Source: Thiosocius sp963753845 (GTDB lineage: Bacteria > Pseudomonadota > Gammaproteobacteria > Chromatiales > Chromatiaceae). From it: a DNA stretch of 64,000 nt. Location of the stretch: assembly GCA_963753845.1 (NCBI GenBank), contig CAVWEI010000007.1:1-64000 (forward strand), written 5' to 3'. A model generated the notes under the pieces. The model was given only the letters and a program-made list of their open reading frames with translations, ran no database searches and had not been told where the DNA came from. Of this stretch, positions 1 through 9,706 are shown one piece after another. The translations under genes and the position numbers were made by a program. The number at the start of each line of letters is the position of its first letter. Position 1 is the first letter of the stretch.

Positions 1-263
1 GGCTTGTGTTGAGGGAATCGGCTCCCTCGACACCGCCCTTCTTCGCAATGCCTCTCAAGGGCGTCGTGTGCACACGGCGTCCGTGGAGTCGCGGATGTCG
101 GTTCTGTTTCGAGGCCATTGACACAGTGACCGGATCATCGTGCGCAGGGAGGAATTCCGGGGCGGCGATAGCTGGGGCTGACCGATACCCACGACCCCGG
201 TCTGACGAGCGTTGGCTCTCTCACGAGCTAAACGTCCCGAATAACCAGGAACGCAGGACCTTT

Positions 264-342
264 TGGGTATATACGGATATCTTTCCGGATATTTCGGTTC
301 TTTCTTGCCTTTATGGGTATATATGGGTATTTTTTTGGGTAT
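264..342 (+). promoter_or_regulatory. GGGTAT repeat region upstream of first fic gene
   Basis: The AT-rich stretch just before the first Fic gene carries four copies of GGGTAT (265-270, 315-320, 325-330, 337-342). The second and third are spaced 10 bp apart, one helical turn. An A/T-rich ACGGATAT/CCGGATAT pair lies at 272-292. This could be an operator or promoter region for the fic gene. No regulator binding site is recognised by sequence. The rest of 1-263 holds no gene I can support. Confidence 0.3.
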
Positions 343-1393
343 GAGCCTGAACGCCGATACCCTCAAGATCACCCGCGAAATCCTCTCGCTGATCGCCGAG
401 CTGGATGAGTTCAAGGGCGCATGGCGAGCTCTGGGGACCTTGGCCCCCGAGCGCCTGTCGGCGCTGCGCCGCGTCGCGACGATCGAAAGTATCGGTTCGT
501 CCACACGGATCGAAGGCAGCAAGCTCTCCGATAAGGAGGTGGCTGCGCTCCTCGGAAACATCGAGATCAAACGGTTTGATACGCGCGACGAACAGGAGGT
601 TGCCGGGTACGCCGCGGTGATGGAAACGGTCTTCTCTCACTTTGATGCGATCGATCTCACCGAAAACCATATCCGGCAATTGCACCGCGACCTCCTCGTC
701 TACAGCGCGAAAGACGAGCGCCACCGTGGCAGTTACAAGACAACGCCCAACCATGTCAGCGCCTTTGATGCGGAAGGCCGAGAGATCGGCATTATGTTTG
801 AGACGGCCACACCATTCGATACACCGCGCCTCATGACCGAGCTCGTGGACTGGGCGCACGCCGCGTTCGAAGACAAGCAACTCCACCCGCTGCTAGTCAT
901 CGCGATCTTTACCGTGGTGTTCCTCGAGGTCCATCCGTTTCAGGATGGCAATGGCAGGCTGTCGCGCGTGTTGACCACCTTGTTGCTGCTGAGAAGCGGC
1001 TACGCCTATGTGCCATACAGCTCGCTCGAAAGCGTGATCGAGCAGACCAAAGAAGGCTATTACCTGGCCCTTCGCGGCACACAAGGCACGATCCGAAGCC
1101 AAGCCCCGGACTGGCAGCCCTGGGTCATGTATTTCCTGAGGGCCCTACTCAAACAAAAGCAGCGTCTCGAAGCCAAGATCCAGCGTGAACAGATTCTCGT
1201 GGCGGAACTGCCGGAGCTCTCGGTACAAATCCTGGAACTCGCAAAAGAGCACGGACGGCTGACAATCGGGCAAGTGGTCCAGATGACCGGGGCAAACCGC
1301 AATACGGTCAAAAAACATCTGCAGTCGCTCGTCGCCGCCGGGCATCTTGCCCAGCACGGCAAGGGCAAAGGCACCTGGTATGACCGCCTGTAG
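341..1393 (+). CDS. Fic family protein (class II), AMPylator-like
   Basis: Fic-domain enzyme of 350 aa, expected to transfer AMP (or another nucleotide moiety) from a nucleotide to a hydroxyl on a target protein. The active-site motif HPFQDGNGRLSR lies at about residues 198-209 with catalytic His, acidic Asp and the anion-binding GNGR loop intact. The inhibitory helix motif SSTRIEG at 53-59 matches the class II (S/T)xxxE(G/N) pattern, so the protein should be auto-inhibited in cis. The C-terminus (about 290-345) looks like a winged-helix DNA-binding domain (ITIGQVV..TGANRNTVKKHLQ-like), common in Fic/Fido proteins and possibly autoregulatory. An upstream in-frame ATG at 263 would add 26 hydrophobic residues encoded by the GGGTAT repeats; I prefer ATG 341, where the Fic N-terminus begins. 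Target unknown. Confidence 0.85.
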   Translation: MSLNADTLKITREILSLIAELDEFKGAWRALGTLAPERLSALRRVATIESIGSSTRIEGSKLSDKEVAALLGNIEIKRFDTRDEQEVAGYAAVMETVFSHFDAIDLTENHIRQLHRDLLVYSAKDERHRGSYKTTPNHVSAFDAEGREIGIMFETATPFDTPRLMTELVDWAHAAFEDKQLHPLLVIAIFTVVFLEVHPFQDGNGRLSRVLTTLLLLRSGYAYVPYSSLESVIEQTKEGYYLALRGTQGTIRSQAPDWQPWVMYFLRALLKQKQRLEAKIQREQILVAELPELSVQILELAKEHGRLTIGQVVQMTGANRNTVKKHLQSLVAAGHLAQHGKGKGTWYDRL

Positions 1394-1630
1394 CTGCCGA
1401 GCCACATGAGCGTGACCAAAACGCAGTTGATCAGGTGAAGCACTGAGGAAGACCACGCAAAGGAGTCGGGACCAGGCGGCGCTCAGAGGTCATCGCCACG
1501 CGAAGGAACGAAGGGTCTTGGGGTCGACCGTTCCGCCAGTACATGGGAAGTGGCCAGGCAACCGGCCATCGAAGCGGCCATATTTTCGGATAGAATTGAC
1601 TTACGCTCTCCGTATGTTTCTGATATTTTG

Positions 1631-2881
1631 ATGATTATGACTGATTCTGATACGGACGATGAAGCGGCCATTGAGCCGGTCGACGGCGCCCCTCTCGACA
1701 GGGGTGAGCCCGTATCGTTGATGGAACCAATGAGGATTTCGGAAAGCTCTCGCCATCGCGGGGAGCTCAACGATCTGGCCGTCGAACTGGCGGCACATTC
1801 CGCAGGATTTCGCCGGAGCCTCCCGGCGGGTGTACTGACAGCCCTGGCAGATCTGGTGCGAGCGATGAACTGCTACTACAGCAACCTCATCGAAGGCCAC
1901 GACACCCACCCCGTCGACATCGAGCGCGCACTGAAAAACGATTACAGCGCCAACGCGGAAAAGCGCAACCTCCAACTCGAAGCGAAAGCGCACATCGCGG
2001 TCCAGAAATGGATCGACGAGGGCGGACTAAGCGGACGCACGGTAAGCGCGGATGGTATTTGCGAGATCCATGGACGCTTTTGCGAACGCCTGCCGGATGA
2101 ACTGCTATGGGTCGAAGACCCTGACAATGGCGAAAGGATGGAGGTTGTTCCCGGCGCGCTTCGTGAACGCGACGTCAAAGTCGGCCAACACATAGCGGTC
2201 AGTCCCGGCGCACTCCCTCGTTTTTTCCAGCAGTTCGAACGAACCTATGGCAGCCTCGGCAAAGCCGAGACGATCATCGCTGCGGCGGCAGCTCATCACC
2301 GGCTGCTGTGGATACACCCGTTCCTGGACGGCAACGGACGCGTGGCTCGGCTCATGTCGCACTCGATGCTGCTTGAGGTGCTTGATACGGGCGGTATCTG
2401 GTCCATTGCCCGAGGTCTTGCGAGGAACGTTCGGTCTTATAAGAGCCACCTGGCGCAATGTGATCTTCCGCGCCGTAACGATCTCGACGGTCGCGGCAAC
2501 CTCAGCGAAGAAGGCCTGGCCTCCTTCACACGATTCTTCCTTGAAACATGCCTCGACCAAGTGAAGTTCATGGAAGAGCTGGTGCAACCTGACCGGTTGC
2601 GTGACCGCATCCTGCTCTGGGTCGAGGAAGAAATCCGCGCTAACGCCCTTCCGCAGAAGGCCGGGCGCATCCTCGAAGCAATCCTGTACCGGGGAGAACT
2701 ACCGCGCGGCGACGTTCCGGAGCTACTCGGGGCGAGTGACCGCCATTCCCGCCGCGTCGTTGCCGCCTTGATCGAACGCGGTGTCGTCGTCTCGGAAAGC
2801 ACGCGCGCACCGTTGCGCCTCGCCTTCCCGGCCAAGCTGGCATCACGCTGGATGCCAGGACTGTTTCCGGAACAACGCTAG
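1631..2881 (+). CDS. Fic family protein (second, not a close duplicate)
   Basis: Second Fic-domain protein, about 416 aa from ATG 1631. The core motif HPFLDGNGRVAR is at about residues 229-240, and an N-terminal class II inhibitory motif SNLIEG is at 84-89. The N-terminal part (SRHRGELNDLAVELAAHSAGF-like) matches a well-populated group of stand-alone bacterial Fic proteins. A C-terminal winged-helix region follows the Fic core. It lies 237 bp after the first fic gene on the same strand but differs from it in sequence and domain spacing, so it is not a recent duplication. The start is uncertain: ATG 1631, 1637 and 1721 are all in frame and none has a convincing Shine-Dalgarno; the open frame extends up to 1550. 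The pairing suggests an accessory or toxin-like locus, but no antitoxin-sized partner gene is visible. Confidence 0.8.
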   Translation: MIMTDSDTDDEAAIEPVDGAPLDRGEPVSLMEPMRISESSRHRGELNDLAVELAAHSAGFRRSLPAGVLTALADLVRAMNCYYSNLIEGHDTHPVDIERALKNDYSANAEKRNLQLEAKAHIAVQKWIDEGGLSGRTVSADGICEIHGRFCERLPDELLWVEDPDNGERMEVVPGALRERDVKVGQHIAVSPGALPRFFQQFERTYGSLGKAETIIAAAAAHHRLLWIHPFLDGNGRVARLMSHSMLLEVLDTGGIWSIARGLARNVRSYKSHLAQCDLPRRNDLDGRGNLSEEGLASFTRFFLETCLDQVKFMEELVQPDRLRDRILLWVEEEIRANALPQKAGRILEAILYRGELPRGDVPELLGASDRHSRRVVAALIERGVVVSESTRAPLRLAFPAKLASRWMPGLFPEQR

Positions 2882-3010
2882 AAAGGACTATGCGACGACA
2901 CGCCATGCTGATCCCAGACCAGGACCAGGATACACCCGCCACTCGGGCACTTGCTGTAGTTCCGGCGGGTCATCTTTCGATGCAAAATCTGGGTCAGATT
3001 TCAGTTCAAA

Positions 3011-6000
3011 TCAACAACCAAAGACCAACTCGGGCAAAACCACCTCCCATTGATCGCACCTGACCAAGGACTGGTACTCTGCCGAGCTGTCCTCCCGATA
3101 TCGGTGAATAACGGCGGTCACGCGTATGCTCTCCAATGACATACCTCTGGGCGGCGCGAATGACTTGGCCAGTCGCCCTACAGGCCTTCCCTGCCCATCC
3201 AACAGCTCCCAACGACTGCCATTCGCCTGCAACTGAAGTGCATCGCCCGGTTTCACGCCTGCGATAGCCGCGTGGACGGTAGTGGGCACAAGAAAACCTT
3301 CCAGCAAACCCAATATCGACGTCCTTCAGCGTCAGGCGAAGATAACGCCTGTCGAGGCCTGTCTGGTCGTGATCCAAGCCCTCGAGCACGGCTCGTTCAA
3401 CAAACGGCTCGGAACCGGTATCCAAGGCATCAAGGAAAGGATGCGCTCTGGAGGAACGCAGCAACGACAACGTCTGTTTCGCACGGCTCATGGCGACGTA
3501 GTAGAGGCGACGTGAGGCATCCCGATCTTCCCCCTTACCAATCTTCTCCCACCCACCATCCAGCACGACAACATGATCGAATTCCAACCCCTTGGCTCGA
3601 TGGGCAGTGAGCAACAATAGCCCCGTCTGCCTGCGCCGAATCTCCCTGCCCCACTCAACCAGCCACTCAACAAAATGCTTTACCGGTATCTCGGCCTCCC
3701 CAACCTCCAGGCTCAGCGCTTCGACCACCTCCCCGAGCTGCTCCCACCAGGGTCCCGGGCCTTGCGAATGAAGCCACTCTCGAATACTGGAGATATCCGT
3801 AAGGTGGGAACCGCGGCTTTCCATCCAGTCCATCAACTGGCGTGTTTCACGCAGACGCCACATCGGCGGCGGCTGTTCATCCGCCATTTGCACCGGAGAT
3901 CCCTTCGCGCTCACAGTAACTGCGCACCGGCTCCAGAAACTTCCATTCCCGGGCGATGACAGCGACATTCGACCAATCCCAGTCCGCGTCCAACGCCGCT
4001 TTACGTTCCAACTCCTTCATTGCCACCACGGCCTGGCTTATCGGGCTGCTTTCCGAGCGCAAGATCTGTACACACCCTTTCGAGACCGGATCCAGCGCCT
4101 CCCAATCGCCACCTGCGGGCGCTTTTTCGCGCGCACGGTCCACGGTAATCGGGTGGTCAGCTTTCATCCGATTAGCCGCGATCTCAATCACCTGGTTTGC
4201 CGCATCGACGATGTTACGTGCCGATCGATAGTTTTCGGTGAGATAGCTGGGTTTGGCCGAATAGTCTTGTTCGAATCGACGGATGTATTCGACAGAGGCC
4301 CCATTGAAGGCGTAGATATTCTGGTCATCATCACCCACGGCAAACAAACTCAATCGACCGTCGGTATCATTCAGTGTCCTTCCTGCCAACGCAGAGATGA
4401 GTTCGTACTGCTCGAGCGCCACATCCTGGTATTCATCGACGAGAATCCACCGGAAACCCGCGAGCAGCTGCTCTCGCTGCGCGTCAGCCTCATCCGGCGC
4501 CAAGCCCTCCCCTTTCAGCAGTGCGATGGCTTGCCGGAGAATCTCGTCAAAGGTGTCGGTGTCGGTACCACGCCCGACAAGGCTTGCCCCCACCAATCGC
4601 ATGGCGAGTGCATGGCAGGTCAGTACCGTGACGCCCTTGGCGTCATTTCCTATCAGTGACACCAGACGGCGGCGAATCTCAACAGCCGCATGACGGTTGT
4701 AAGCGAGCGCCAATATCCCTCTCGGATTCTCGCGCCGCACCCGGACCAGGTAAGCGATACGATGCACCAGAACCCGGGTCTTGCCCGATCCAGGGCCGGC
4801 AAGCACGAGCACGTTCGTTTGCTCACGCTCATCCGACACAATTCGCTGTTGGACCGGATTGTTCAGCTCATCGACAATGCGTCGCCAGGATTCCGGCGTG
4901 GTTTGCATGCCCAGTTCTTTTCCACGATCCGGTAGCCAGCGCTTGATGAATTCACCTTGCGGCATGCTGAAGTAGTCCATCGCCAGATGAAGGGCATCGG
5001 CCATTGCTTTCAACGCACGCTGGGCGTACTCCGCCATCACATGGATCTGGAGTACCTGTTCCTCATAGTGATCTTTGAGCGGAACAAAATCGGCTTTCAG
5101 AAAGCCCCGTTTTTCGTCGGACAGGTTTATGGTCATGGCCGGTCGGAAGACCGCCATGCCTTTATTGAGCCGGATCACCTCCTGCTCATGCAGCCAAAGC
5201 AACGCGTAGTCGATGAGTTTTGCCGGATCCCGGATGTTGGCCGAGCGCAAGGTGAGATCCTCATCGATCGCCTGGCGCAGCTTGCCCAGAGTGGTTTCGG
5301 CCAGTAGATCATTGCCTCTGGCACCCTCTGGCAGCGTCGACAGCAGCTGGTTCAGTAAGGCTGCCGCGCCAGCTCGACGCAACTTCGCCGTTGTGTCGAG
5401 GTCTCGCCAATCCCGTTGCAGGGTGACCTGCACCGTCTCCCGGTCGAGCTTCTTGAGGCGGATACTGCCCAAGCCACCTGCATCGCTCCGGCCATCCATC
5501 GAGAGACTTCGGAGCAGTCGCCAGACTCGCTCCGGCAATGCGTCTTGGTGACCTTGGTCCTTTAGACGTTGCGTGGCCTGACGAAGATGGAAGACCGACG
5601 CCTCACCCTTACTCAAGTCCGGTGCGTCCTGACGCATCAAGGCAATCAACTCCGATTCAAGCCCTTCGGCGTCTTCGAATCGATTTTTCGATGAACGTAC
5701 CACACCGTGATGTACATAGGCGGTCAGCGCCGTATCGTTGGTCGCAATACCGAAATGCTCGAGATCGTACAGGGCGCGACGCACACCATCAGCGGTGAGC
5801 CCCGTCGCCCCCATTAACTCGTCTGTGGAGATCCCCTCATCCGCATCGGCATCGATCAAACAACCAACAAGCTCAATCAGCTGCTCCTTGTACTCTTTGA
5901 CCATCTCCGCCTTTGCAAGACGGGTCTCTGCCTCCGCGGTGGTAGTGACACGCAAAGACGACGGAAAAACCTGGACCCGGTTTTGCTCTCGGGTCAGCAG

Positions 6001-8133
6001 ATGTGACTCCTCTAGCCAGAGCAATGCGGTTCTAACCCGGGTATCGTCCGTTGCAGAATCGCGTTCGAATACGCCTTCCTCCTCCTCGGCGAGTATCTCC
6101 CCGGCCGTCGCTACGATCTCTTCACCCTGGCGCTTTTTGCTACCCAAACGCCGGAGCGACTTGAGGATCGCCACGATGTCCCGGTGAGACAGCCTGGAGT
6201 GCGCCGACATACTGAACTGCCGCTCGACATCGTCAATCGAGTAGAGCAGCACACACCGGGCTGCTTCACGGTCCCGCCCCGCTCTTCCGGCTTCTTGCAG
6301 GTAGTTTTCCAGGGAACCGGGGATATCGGCATGAATCACCAAACGCACATCGGGTTTGTCGATGCCCATCCCGAAGGCGTTGGTGGCAGCGATGACACGC
6401 AGCCCCCCCTTGATGAAGGCCTCTTGGATCGTCTTCTTCGTCTCAGGCGGCAGTCCGGCATGGAAGCTATCTGCCGCCAGTCCCTTTTCTCGCAGAAACG
6501 CTGAAATCTCTTCCGTTTGCTTGCGCGTTGCACAGTAGACGATCGCCCCTCCGGCCTGCTCCTCTGGCAAAGACGTTTCCAGCAAGCGATAGATATCTTC
6601 GTACTTGGCGACCCGGGTGGTGGGGATGACATCGAACTCGAGATTGTGGCGATTCGCACCGCCATCAAAAGCCTTGAGATCAACGCCCACCTTGTTCCGA
6701 AAATGGCCGCGAATATCGGCGATCACATCAGGTTTAGCGGTTGCGGTAAGACAAAGCACCGGCGCCACATCGCCATCCCCGGACCACTCTTTGATGAATC
6801 GTCCGACATACCGGTAATCAGGCCGAAAATCGTGACCCCACTTGGAAATACAATGCGCCTCATCCAGCACCCAGGCGCCGATTTCCCGTTGGGCCAACGC
6901 TTTCCGCAGCGCAGGACTGCGGAGTTGTTCTGGCGAGACAATCAGTATGCCGATGTCGCCCAAGCGCACACGATCCAGCACGTCCGCTCTTTCGGGCATC
7001 GACAACAAGCCGTTGAGTGCGGCACCGGCTGTGACGCCCCGTGCCTCCAGTCCCGCCACCTGATCTGCCATCAGTGCAACGAGCGGTGATATAACCAGTG
7101 TCAGCGCACCCGTTTTTTCGTAACGAGAGAGTGCCGGAATCTGGTAGCACAACGATTTTCCGGTACCGGTTGGCAGCACTCCCAATACGTGCTCACCACG
7201 CATCGCCGCTTCTACGATGACACCCTGTAGGGACCTGCCTTGGTCGTCTACAGGCTCTGGCCGAAAATCATCGAACCCGAACCAACGTTTAAGCTCCTTT
7301 CGGGCATCATGGTGCTCTCGGCACCATTCGCATTCGGGATTCTCGCAGGGGGTATCTCTGAGTTTCCGTACCCATTGACCGGCTTCTGGAAACTGGTGCC
7401 GCACCCAAGGCGGCATCACGGAGTTTCCGCCGGCAACCGAGAGCCAGGCCATGGCATAAGCCAACGGCCAAGCATGCACCTCGACATCAGCCAGGGCGTC
7501 ACGTGCGGCTGTCACACAGCAGCGATCCAGCAGGTAGCTCTCGACGGCATGAATACCGGCTTCATCGGTCGGTCGTGGCGCGTGACGTATAGAGGTGAAG
7601 AATGCGTTGAGGCCGGTTATGGCATCATTGCCCGTCGTGAGCCAATGCCAAGCGAGCAGCAGATCCGGTGCTTCGCGAGCAAGCTCAACAAACGCATCGC
7701 GCTGGTCATGAAAGACATCCAGCGTGAGCCGTACATCAAGCTCTGGATCATTTAGCCGGCCACGGTGAAGCTGGCCATCCTGGTAGTGTTTGACGAGGCG
7801 ATGGTAAGGATTTCGCGGAAACGCCAACGGATTCAGCCATAGCGTATCAACCGCAGGCCACGCCAAGATCGCGAGATCCGGTTCCACTGCCGCAAGATGC
7901 GGCAGATCGAAAGCGATGAGGTTATGACCCAGCAGGAATGACAGACCTTCAGCAAACGCATCCAGCTTTTTCAATCCGGCATGGAGGTTTTGGTTTCCAC
8001 GGATCAAAGACTTCCCGTCATCACCGCGGACCGCAGCAAACTCGTGGACACGGTTGTCCTTGACGCCTACTTCAAGGTCGATGGAAAGGCAGCGTGGCCT
8101 GAAATCTCCTTGACTCTCCCCCAATTTGCGCAC
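3011..8133 (-). CDS. Exonuclease-RecQ-UvrD helicase fusion (two frame breaks)
   Basis: A very large DNA repair or defence helicase, 1,706 aa once two frame breaks are corrected. From the N-terminus: a DEDD-type 3'-5' exonuclease-like domain (DLE at about 19-21, HNLIAFDLPHL at 70-80, an LDVRLTLDVF-like third motif near 132); a Cys cluster (C263, C268, C271 and following HH); a RecQ-type SF2 helicase (PTGTGKSLCYQIP near 321, then DEAHCISKWGHDFRP); a linker; and a UvrD/Rep SF1 helicase (AGPGSGKT near 1,113, VDEYQD, GDDDQNIYAFNG, TENYRS, then LTAHRAKGLEFDH and YYVAMSRAK after the first break). The first break is near 3899 and the second in a TTT run near 3310; removing one base at each restores one frame to 3011. 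The start is GTG 8133. It may function in recombination, repair or anti-phage defence; the exact role is unknown. Confidence 0.8.
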
Positions 8134-8887
8134 CGCATCGGTAGTTATTCATACGGAATCCCTTCGACGAGCCTGCAACACGATTACCGGCTCAACGCAG
8201 ATTGCGAAATACTATAATATTTAATGCTTTATGTATTGTTCTTCAGAAACTCTGTGGGCGACGTTGGCCCATTCTGAAAGGGAGAGATAATCCTCATATC
8301 AAGGGTTACACCTTCAAGACAACTCCCAAGACGTCAGCAGCGCGGACTATTCACTTTCCGGAACTGCCCACTGCGCCGCAACCGTGTCACGAGTTGTGGC
8401 CGGACGTGCTCGGATCTCTAGAGTAGAAAGTCGGAACCGAGGGTTCGCCTGAGCTAATCTGATCCGGCAGCCTCTGGAAGTCGAAAATTAGACCCGCAGA
8501 TACCAACTCTGCCACTAAGGCATCAGCCTAATCGAACGTCATCCACGGAAGCTCCGCTAATACCTCAGGCCGCGCGAGAGATCGACGCCGCATGGCCGAA
8601 ACCTACGTCGACGCCCCGCATGGAACGCCGTCAGTAGCCGCCGACAATGGCCAACGTTCGCTTCACGAAGGTCGCAAGCTCACCATCATCTATTGGCTCC
8701 GCATCCGCCTAGAAATGGACCCCAGAAGTTGGACAGCGCGATAAGTGCAATCCACCTCCCTTTGCCGTCCATGCTGATACGGATATCGTGCTGCTTGAGC
8801 CCGCTGGTGAATTCCTCGCTCGTGAATTTATTTTCGGGCTTCTCAATTCGGTACCTATTTCGGTACCTATTCAGTTTTTCTCTAAAG
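8134..8887. other. Gene-free region between helicase fusion and tRNA-Pro
   Basis: About 750 bp with no ORF I can support. It contains a possible insertion-sequence-end remnant (TGGACCCCAGAAGTTGGACA, 8716-8735) that resembles IS3-family terminal sequences, and a perfect 12-bp tandem repeat close to the tRNA terminator. Position between an accessory gene block and a tRNA 3' end is typical of an integration boundary, but no integrase is present and no second copy of the tRNA end was found in the window. Confidence 0.35.
8847..8870. repeat. 12-bp perfect tandem repeat TTCGGTACCTAT x2
   Basis: Two contiguous identical copies of TTCGGTACCTAT, 57 bp from the 3' end of tRNA-Pro. Each contains the palindrome GGTACC. 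This could be a short tandem duplication or part of a site for a site-specific recombinase; nothing else supports either. Confidence 0.6.
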
Positions 8888-8925
8888 AAAAAGGCTTAGG
8901 TTATTCACCTAAGCCTTTCTTTTTA
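8888..8925. terminator. Bidirectional intrinsic terminator after tRNA-Pro
   Basis: Stem AAAGGCTTAGGT / ACCTAAGCCTTT with a 5-nt loop. It has T-rich sequence on the plus-strand side and a run of A (T on the minus strand) on the other, so it can end transcription in both directions. It closes the minus-strand ihfA-merR-tRNA-Pro unit. Confidence 0.85.
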
Positions 8926-8926
8926 T

Positions 8927-9003
8927 TGGTCGGAGCGAGAGGATTCGAACCTCCGACCCCCACAACCCCATTGTGGTGCGCTACCAAGCTGCGCTACGCT
9001 CCG
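8927..9003 (-). tRNA. tRNA-Pro (anticodon GGG)
   Basis: A 77-nt cloverleaf on the minus strand: acceptor CGGAGCG/CGCTCCG, D-arm GCGC..GCGC, anticodon stem CCACA/TGTGG enclosing loop ATGGGGT (anticodon GGG), T-arm GGAGG-TTCGAAT-CCTCT, discriminator A and an encoded CCA. It follows the ihfA-merR pair, the usual place for a tRNA-Pro in gammaproteobacteria. Its 3' end faces the accessory block at 1-8.9 kb. Confidence 0.95.
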
Positions 9004-9062
9004 AAAACTGAGCGTTGCATCCTAGGGATGCGGCGCTTTTTTGTCAATCAAAGGCCAACTGA

Positions 9063-9422
9063 TCAAGCCTCTAGGATCGCCAGGAGTTCCTCGAGTTCGC
9101 CACGCAGCTGACGGATCAGCTCTGGCTTTCCGTGCTCCTCGTGCTTCGGGCCGTCGCCCGCAAGCTGCTGGCGCGCGCCACCGATGGTGAATCCCTGCTC
9201 ATACAGCAGGCCACGGATGCTGCGGATCATCTCGACATCGTGGCGCTGGTAGTAGCGGCGATTGCCGCGCCGCTTGACCGGCTTTAGCTGCGGAAACTCC
9301 TGCTCCCAATACCTGAGCACGTGCGGCTTGACCTGACAAAGTTCACTCACCTCACCGATGGTGAAGTAGCGCTTGCCCGGGATCGCCGGCAATTCAATGT
9401 TGCTGCTGTTTGGATCCAGCAT
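9063..9422 (-). CDS. MerR family transcriptional regulator
   Basis: A 119-aa MerR-family protein. The N-terminal winged helix (YFTIGEVSELCQVKPHVLRYW, about residues 19-39, then RRGNRRYY) is followed by a short coiled-coil dimerisation helix. There is no C-terminal effector-binding Cys pattern like those of metal-sensing MerR members, so it looks like the short orphan MerR protein that routinely follows ihfA in gammaproteobacteria. Its start overlaps the ihfA 3' end by 29 bp, indicating translational coupling. Ligand and targets are unknown. Confidence 0.88.
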   Translation of the reverse strand: MLDPNSSNIELPAIPGKRYFTIGEVSELCQVKPHVLRYWEQEFPQLKPVKRRGNRRYYQRHDVEMIRSIRGLLYEQGFTIGGARQQLAGDGPKHEEHGKPELIRQLRGELEELLAILEA

Positions 9423-9702
9423 ATGCCTCTACTCGTGCCTTCAGTTTCTGTCCTGGACGAAAGGTGACCACGCGGCGCGCGCAGATCGGGATCTCTTCGC
9501 CGGTCTTGGGGTTGCGCCCGGGGCGTTGCTTTTTCTCGCGCAGGTCGAAGTTGCCGAAACCGGACAGTTTTACCTGCCGGCCATTCTCCAGCGACATGCG
9601 AACCTCTTCGAAAAACATTTCCACCATGTCCTTGGCCTCGCGCTTGTTCAGCCCGAGTTCCTCGAACAGGTGTTCTGCCATCTCTGCTTTGGTCAGTGCC
9701 AT
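9394..9702 (-). CDS. ihfA: Integration host factor subunit alpha
   Basis: DNA-bending architectural protein IHF alpha, 102 aa, the usual length. It carries the HU/IHF fold with ALTKAEMAEHLFEELGLNKREA at the N-terminus and the beta-arm signature GRNPKTGEEIPICARRVVTF containing the intercalating Pro. It pairs with IHF beta (encoded elsewhere) to bend DNA at promoters, origins and recombination sites. It sits directly downstream of pheT; the ihfA start codon (9700-9702) is only a few bases from the pheT stop (9707-9709). This is the classic pheST-ihfA arrangement. Confidence 0.97.
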   Translation of the reverse strand: MALTKAEMAEHLFEELGLNKREAKDMVEMFFEEVRMSLENGRQVKLSGFGNFDLREKKQRPGRNPKTGEEIPICARRVVTFRPGQKLKARVEAYAGSKQQQH

Positions 9703-9706
9703 TGAC

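Noticed and set aside
8716..8735. IS3-like terminal sequence
   Set aside because: Only one end-like 20-mer without transposase or second inverted repeat; kept as a remark only.
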